This document shows, piece after piece, positions 63,101-64,000 of a DNA stretch of 64,000 nt. The stretch is from Roseitalea porphyridii (GTDB lineage: Bacteria; Pseudomonadota; Alphaproteobacteria; Rhizobiales; Rhizobiaceae). Numbering within the stretch: position 1 is the first letter of the stretch; each line of letters starts with the position of its first letter. The stretch is taken from NCBI RefSeq assembly GCF_004331955.1, contig NZ_CP036532.1, forward strand, positions 372,001 through 436,000, given 5' to 3'. A program made the translations under genes and the position numbers. A model generated the notes under the pieces. The model was given only the letters and a program-made list of their open reading frames with translations. It was not told where the DNA came from and did no database searches.

Positions 63101-64000
63101 GGTCCGCCTCGCTGCGGTCGATCGCCGGAAGATGGGTGCGTGCGTCGACGGAAAGGTCGGCATCGTACTCGGCCGAGCCCGCCGAACCGAACAGTGCGGT
63201 CGTCTCGACGTCCCAGAGGTTGGTGGTCAGGGCGGCGGCGATGGCGCGCGGCGCGTTGGTCTGGTCGCCAAGCCGAACCGCCGTCTCGCCCGAAAGCGAT
63301 GCGATGTCGGTCGTCGCGGTCAGATCGAGCGGCGCGGCGCCGCCCGCCGCATCGGGCGCGAAATAGGCGCCGCCCAGATCGCGCTGGCCGCCGGCAAGCA
63401 CGTCGGCAACCTGGAAATCATAGTCGCCGAACCGGGTCTCGGTGGTGATCGCGTGATGGGTCGAGCCGAACGCGCCGGAGATGGCGAGCGTGTCATCGAA
63501 CAGATCGCCGACCTGCAGCAGGCTGGCGACCGTATCGGCGGCATTGAGCAGCATAGCCGCATAATCGTCCTCGGGGTCGGGGCCGATGGCGGCGTTCGAA
63601 TAGTCCGCAGGCCCGCCCGTCGCCGTCGTCACCGCGCGGCTTGCAAACGCGTCGAACCGCGTTTCGGCGTCCATGGTCAGGCCCTGTTCGCCGGTGAACG
63701 CGCCGCCGCCGAGCGCCGTCGTCGCGCGGGTTTCGTCGATCGAGATGGCATGGGCCAGTCCGCGCGCCTCGGAATTGGTCGCCACCTCGGCGTCGAGCGC
63801 GATGTCCTTGATCACATGCGCTTCCATCGAGATGCCGTTGCCGGCGGTCAGCGCCGCATAGGTCGGCGTGATGCCCAGATCCGGGTGCGGAAACTCGAAA
63901 AGGTCGCCGCTGACGATGGCCTCGGCGCTCGTCTTGCGCACCGAGGCGGCGAGCGCGGCGTTGGAGACGAGCGTCGTCGCCGCCGCCGTATCGAGGTTCG
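48189..64000 (-). CDS. Giant beta-repeat exoprotein, C-terminal 5,269 residues (filamentous-adhesin-like)
   Basis: One open frame covers the last 15.8 kb and continues beyond the window, so at least 5,269 residues belong to one protein. It is strongly acidic, very rich in Ala, Gly, Asp, Thr and Val, poor in Lys, and I find no cysteine at all. Most of it consists of short beta segments of the type GGDVxIxA alternating with GSVGVGADVEYL or TVGIGGSVVVF. In the best-ordered part these recur every 53-60 residues. This resembles beta-helical filamentous haemagglutinin or LktA-type adhesins. Non-repetitive parts are a helical insert (51575-52020), an aromatic domain (about 52690-53300) and a coiled coil (54473-54600). 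The end is an acidic tail, without an autotransporter barrel, RTX nonapeptides or an LPxTG motif. The N-terminus that would show a TPS or other export domain is missing, so adhesin is inferred. Confidence 0.9.
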   Translation of the reverse strand, partial: NLDTAAATTLVSNAALAASVRKTSAEAIVSGDLFEFPHPDLGITPTYAALTAGNGISMEAHVIKDIALDAEVATNSEARGLAHAISIDETRATTALGGGAFTGEQGLTMDAETRFDAFASRAVTTATGGPADYSNAAIGPDPEDDYAAMLLNAADTVASLLQVGDLFDDTLAISGAFGSTHHAITTETRFGDYDFQVADVLAGGQRDLGGAYFAPDAAGGAAPLDLTATTDIASLSGETAVRLGDQTNAPRAIAAALTTNLWDVETTALFGSAGSAEYDADLSVDARTHLPAIDRSEADLLAAQTRAGFDLASDVPLVPVDLLVPPMDDVLDGTDTTFLSDVQVAGGTLAVVADRALHDVDITTDAVIEDWAQILSDRSNTLAVTARTDGGLFALRAPSPDWSDATSGGFGAGAAFQTVDVAATTRALVGGFLNVEFGGLLSLDELTVSATNAMVLGAQTRSYGSAEQVGGAGAFALVDYDGTAFAGVDDATALDVGTVTIRARDTSVGFADAAAGSQAGSAGVGVARALVTGSRQATALLTGLDGFAPTGPHVDPWRPDPAAHTVGLLDMDAAMTGLFVAVSDAGAQTAQEAGSESPGPMPDFGNADAAAGASGGTASGGALAGLGFGLALAGDYARVALTDVAEADLNSNRPVGYDTVAIDAVNDTVMFAGAGAAVSGAGTAGLGGAMARIDSDRTTRAAIRNAALFANNPGGVVGEPVDVTATDGTIARVLSSGRGGSTLSLGVIGSVAIVDATSLTEALVEGASVTDTSTVSVDALRTGGALIAAGAIEAIPDGSATPDEEDKKGTAIGLSYARNDTDGTVRANAAFAGPSDAESASITALDDSLTVANAQSRATSSAQAITGAAIVQNTAQTTEALVSTNGGGLTLAGTGALDVTATNEATVRSSIGVEGDGERVGFGAGAIAQTDERTTRAALETAEVTGPFIGARPAITVDAALIGESIAFQTSGAGADGGVAGDLSVSALTTDWVTEAAIDGSDLTYPGAVTLSAFEQASVSNRQGALVDASSGAGTVGLSQTVYGSDVVAEIAGGSTIVLAGGAVTAEAQGDSVIRTRAVRSGEAANAVATVFADQLSTGETRASVDDAEVTATSITIEASDATWREIAASSAATADAVGIAGGLSRDRYQRDTFARSDASTLNTSFGDLAVSAGSDTRATSTALGRANGGDVIGAAALASWIVDDRDVAATVDGGTVSVSGAMAVTADRSDVHLLLQGTTSDSSQSVGFGAGVLLTGGRTEARVADPDTLSVAGDLTIAATEASKAFSVGLGAGTPGAIGGVGSYAYLEMGRLSPLAAARADNERGATERAASAAARAEIMGVFADVSGDASALDVVRDVEILATLRQATGTADIGGDISVTATDDRRGYAVAGQFQAGIVGPAGTFVDRYFEVEDLNASGFAIAIRPFAPASGDADEEDEADLGSEDADSADEFASETAAGSGGGGGWSFGASVARIELGGVTAATVEASAGATVDAGGDVSVEALSTARTAAVSVGAQISTGSNLAGSVALANQKQLVLSQVQGDGTVTGADVHVLSTADASNWSIAGLALVSGDLAIGGTVSVNDTDIETRAEIDGATVQTGPANGLIVDAEDRSRALGVALAGGGGANAFGASVGVASMRGTTEAIVRDATIITGTASAKVRADRDPTLSGFVFQVGIGTSNAAGAAISVAHMGGDTSALAENSTVVSGNDIIVKAGADADLASAAVGIAVGGNLGVTGSTAIATRADTVLAQADDSTLTADDSILVQALGGTLYTTLGGGEETLVGDMLSGTVSASFGGSVGVGVSVALVKAANSVEALVTGTSVLTANGTVADGGVTGIGRSPFSDYRTTFATPYHGIAIVADNQTDISAMAATIAGAGSAAVAAQVPLLFVDDAVRAAVDNVGGRPELASETDVAVLAANETDIETFSLVGSAAGSVGVGADVEYLSLAKTTEASVQGATLDAADDIAIAARSPDALTTVSLAGAAGGAVGIGGIVQVALAETETRARIHDADLIAGGDVFLGGWADRTIDQVVGTLGAGGTVGIGGSVVVFTARDQVIAEVEDAPSAGHAFATGIDADGTVAIEATAGTEHDTTMVGIGAGTVGINATIFVARSEQSVTARLGDHNRVDLGRANALTVTASQAFDQAVGLGSATGGFVGAGATIGAISMSNAVLAEIGDGAAVDVSGDIAVTASGDRSFEGTAVAAGGGAFAFQGSILNLAFGKPTETEETGDHMAAVDDSLENDDPYGDGDDYSGGDAETAAFMADANAGRGTLDLFALSDPDGAQADTIEARIGAEAELDAGDDIDVTALETGDIDVISGGAAGGAAAMTGGVANIRRGSSLIVGIGESATLTAGDDIAIKADATVDTSNPDAVPTAFAASGGLVSGAGAVARVVTERDIDIAIGEAVRLESGDGEDITIRAEETAETRAKALGATFGGVALGGTVAFTRHETDIDIAFEGPTRPVLTGGDVTIVARRDGGVDAEATAAAGGAFAGNGVDTTAEDDARVTIDLGRADFQTAGGTVEIAARNSADVNATSNSVTIGGTGALGFSLATARRSAVSEIVSNGTSSRFDAASVTMLALDTISETSAPATVAATAFSATGGLGTAGGSRADASNTSRAEIDIKLRELDVTGFARFAAATRGDVDAESDGFVLGLAALGANESVADAATTTKVGIELSGSPDVQGDFIAEAYGEDDLHADTRSGQGGLVSLQAARSTIDADPVTEIEITTDGTDDFTLSAEDIEIAASRTVTTQNVGSSLRASLAGYGATKTVTDVDLTTTIAIDDATLEAENVSIIAASAVDKVSKDYDGRIGDVGIVSGTSLKSEVTVDADTDIDLNDATILQRSASTTDGVLIQIANSFDIEDRLKIDTGGGILIPNADSAIEVDNVADIDLDGAAIDAEGDVELIALADADLSNEVHVNVYGLAGRPSGDATTGFDNDQQIDLFGGSAIISRAGDVVLSAGTEDGTGQRIDLSSELRIWNATAFPVTRKPVAEARIAQTASVDVSPTSTVLAAADVSLIAGRGDTDAYAFGASSDLYREGAEAVVNAFGSLVGADEVSFDTVTGTDVDDLFGEIIVDGEVTAGAFAELIVQIDPDGDVVFTRGDAEVTFEDDVDLYANLESYIDELEAQRDAFADDAAIVARLDAEIARIEQIIAGLGASGTADMVIIDDLYASGGNVAIVGTALGGAGVIEARSDVVVEVTNEAPRIVEVRDVTIPFRDAGFVRYNGVEVNDVETVNEINDANATEAVLGVTIPGDGPDAAFELVTNVTNPDDPLVSIQNNFIGTGTDASGDLLVTGTIENLNGTVALSTADGDILVLGGTIDAKTVDIRSGGDFLLSAALDDYITDTGGSPFGIYADFFDEYEAWYIAGAASGPEPVFEPIAGGEIIATGSVFIYANYLNVNGLIQSGITDWDLTIAQNLDTIIDGATFTSDEPVVVYSPGTNSDVNPPLGETVINTDGDTAIMGNVGVRYDPEAHELLVDPILSKGGYVELVGKIISTGGGRIEAADGYGRIDVDSDSDIPLVFTAISTGYGDGASGVIRIVDLSDEGVTPGVFTTTTFEKRPDNTIWRTIDDGSALIVSVPVTDPQFEIAEATSDSAFFGPDDVLARGVTYYLGTSESFTTSLIEQRFEYSDGRPDLITTRSPSTVFGDPVDIRTEQVFVTTADLLAAEPYKYERGFEFAGDKVTTYDGPEVLVAANVFAGIGVTYDLYERPRTDFSVDTEWVTHRLAANYPVDIGFHGYETSELRITHAGDVIFDGPVHNQGGVSVITSENGNIATAGNTVMETALTFMSAGDSIGRAVDTIPKPILGGLAFGGGGGGAGLVSSGRTISGTAPLQIDQLAGRGLEVEATNAIRIAEQAGDMNVRLARSGDLGDVALSAPGSILVHDLADDTGSLVEGGEVSLNATSGSIGLITDPLRVNSTGLDADAGFDINIVHDGTIRADQIISRNGDVNIVAQGDFADIVDVNTASIVDRRATENLLETLWDELGLREGAGSFRDEAAVIRNDALRTAEYFDYWRTRGVTWTEDGDGNRVVQSIQAYDPATELTLTGAERDALVAAGLTDAQIADAEAARTDRYHALHARFGVDAFDPDFEYAAPAEEVAALTEQIFWTDRQLGLGIRADLVLETGDTQLVIEDPNFAGINVNLAAGDDIGAQFDDLVITRGQVLDEATLLQLWTAERGDITVEGDTAFVDQFEDVDVSATGRLIALAGEDLFIGSEDPLALGLVEGGARVRIKGAEGLTGTDTLGLGANVTGMDIVLEGGAGAIGAPLEPVTVEQGVGGTFVARADGDVRVLAPTSNVAVSEIFAGGALVLTAAEGNILDFGRDDATDIVAGSATFLALDDIGRAANPLDVELRDPDGLLSAVSTVGEIALRVPQGNVTVAGVGALDGDVTFRVDQGDLTLANSTAIAAIHADDLLDLDVGGSIVSAPGTGLDLKALTADLYTEADIGTLAEPVVTEFETLDLVAFGLDTDRTAVIANTSPTPGALELGDILFTGAGYRSFTLINQGEVVLGAGTSLEADFVNIAAIGTFDNIEINEALTFTGDTLRLVAPGRIDLADGADVTLFGDGAFITSRLEAVGPLGDAEVDALGDVTIVGEHHIGLERLAAANTTLTMADIGTIEIGAVQTGTLTASTFFGDADFGAVTADSVDIDVYGNVSGTFDVVTSIDLWSSSGLGIDDLDNPSLTILTNDTLEQVQLAGEFGVNLTFEGETPVTLTSVETAMRGDGAFIDADGNEWANLADLIADNPELADIDPLGIGIHLRAPDALLTVAGDGLTSNGAAIDIESEFYRQDAPVDSAGGDIAINATTNGLIASILEAETRSGGGDITLTGTIVQLRGDVRSEGGAITATAGPRFSGLTTLLVGGNIGSGGGDIHLETVGGGDIVQEAGTRIDAGAAGTVRIAGSEDVTITDVRSATLDLDEPAVRVSAEGTLTGLGAGPFISAPSAFGIARIEAGAIANTGPEGFRMYASVIDARVRGGAMHLANGRDAIVARLVNTGGDTIDLVNRGDLRLAGPVTSAGGDVVLTALSDIGGFAGQPIPVTAGRLFLTALDGSMGTPGDPLPLGTGGIGRLIAIATGSVVIDSPDARLDAEGVASATGPVALRSTGTVRVGRLVAPDPVSIVGPGGVTIVQRFDNGTVATLPVGVADLVAPGVYVDLIVADGTAGGGSLVRTPPPAAGGNRNLPQRFPGGFGFDPFTSAGPLAAGGVRVTFGDGIEGIFGDIPEPEDDEEEEEQTLLAN
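51575..52020 (-). other. Helical insert in the giant protein
   Basis: About 148 residues with helical composition: ENLLETLWDELGLREGAGSF, then RTAEYFDYWRTRGVTW, LTLTGAERDALVAAGLTDAQ and EEVAALTEQIFWTDRQLG. It holds most of the tryptophans of this part of the protein and has no beta repeat. It may be a separate functional module on the solenoid. Confidence 0.65.
54473..54600 (-). other. Coiled-coil segment in the giant protein
   Basis: About 42 residues, LESYIDELEAQRDAFADDAA followed by ARLDAEIARIEQIIAGLG, show a clear heptad pattern in an otherwise beta-rich protein. Confidence 0.65.
54610..64000 (-). repeat. Beta-repeat array inside the giant protein
   Basis: Degenerate units carry VGIGG/VGVGA cores, for example AVGIGGIVQVA near 58000, TVGIGGSVVVF near 57840, TVGINATIFVA near 57660 and FVGAGATIGAI near 57490. 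At DNA level the plus strand shows recurring CCGATGCCGACCG-like words at these places. Spacing is about 160-180 bp here and looser elsewhere. The pattern fits coils of a beta-solenoid. Confidence 0.75.
59591..59707 (-). other. Acidic low-complexity linker in the giant protein
   Basis: About 39 residues with the acidic run GDADEEDEADLGSEDADSAD, ending in GSGGGGGW. It breaks the beta pattern and may be a flexible or calcium-binding spacer. A second linker of this kind lies at about 57185-57302 (AVDDSLENDDPYGDGDDYSG). Confidence 0.7.

Noticed and set aside
54600-64000. RTX toxin or type I secretion repeat region
   Set aside because: Asp- and Gly-rich stretches exist, but the GGxGxDxLx nonapeptide pattern is absent.
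48189-64000. Polymorphic (CDI/Rhs-type) toxin with a variable C-terminal warhead
   Set aside because: No VENN or similar pretoxin motif, no RHS/YD repeats, and the end is an acidic tail. The 60-residue neighbour does not look like an immunity protein, although it cannot be excluded.
1-64000. CRISPR array, tRNA or rRNA genes, prophage
   Set aside because: No regularly spaced direct repeats, cloverleaf-type sequences, rRNA motifs or phage structural genes were seen.

Overview
The window looks like chromosomal DNA of a GC-rich alphaproteobacterium of the order Hyphomicrobiales (Rhizobiales), perhaps a marine or saline lineage. The basis is gene content and order: a class I lysyl-tRNA synthetase, a GcrA cell-cycle regulator, a SAM-II riboswitch ahead of metZ, the apaG / argD-argF-hsp33 / gcrA / phoB-phoU-pst cluster, long-form PstC and PstA permeases, and palindromic intergenic repeats of the kind seen in rhizobia. 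A NavAb-like sodium channel adds the marine or saline hint. I see no rRNA, tRNA, CRISPR array, integrase, phage module or insertion sequence.

Layout. 1-2.1 kb: the start of a coiled-coil protein resembling PodJ-type polarity factors (runs off the left edge), then a divergent MerR regulator. 2.2-9.5 kb: a beta-oxidation block (acyl-CoA dehydrogenase behind a strong palindromic operator, GST, thiolase, a PaiB-like protein, FadB/FadJ), interrupted at 4.1-4.7 kb by palindromic repeats that enclose a GIY-YIG gene. 9.5-16.2 kb: mixed housekeeping and accessory genes (YARHG protein, cytochrome P450, cold-shock protein, S24-type repressor, LysRS, TerB-like protein, fatty acid hydroxylase family protein). 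16.2-21.2 kb: a periplasmic solute-binding protein, a membrane glycosyltransferase with a GspE-like N-terminus, a NavAb-type sodium channel and a dCTP deaminase. 21.2-24.5 kb: SAM-II riboswitch plus terminator, metZ, a higBA toxin-antitoxin pair, a CDP-alcohol phosphatidyltransferase and apaG.

24.5-33.5 kb holds an RND efflux pump with its adaptor, then hsp33-argF-argD, then gcrA behind a cluster of GANTC sites. 33.6-42.5 kb is a complete phosphate-starvation locus on the minus strand (phoR, Pho box, pstS, pstC, pstA, pstB, phoU, phoB), with a divergent polyphosphate kinase 2. 42.5-48.1 kb holds an unrecognised one-span membrane protein, a nitronate monooxygenase with an operator like the one at 2.2 kb, a Tat-exported sulfide:quinone oxidoreductase-like protein behind an FNR-like box, a small membrane partner, a HisKA_2-type histidine kinase and a 60-residue membrane protein.

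The last 15.8 kb is one uninterrupted minus-strand reading frame: the C-terminal 5,269 residues of a giant, acidic, cysteine-free beta-repeat protein whose N-terminus lies beyond the right edge. It is the most unusual object in the window. Its secretion route and function cannot be settled from the part visible here.
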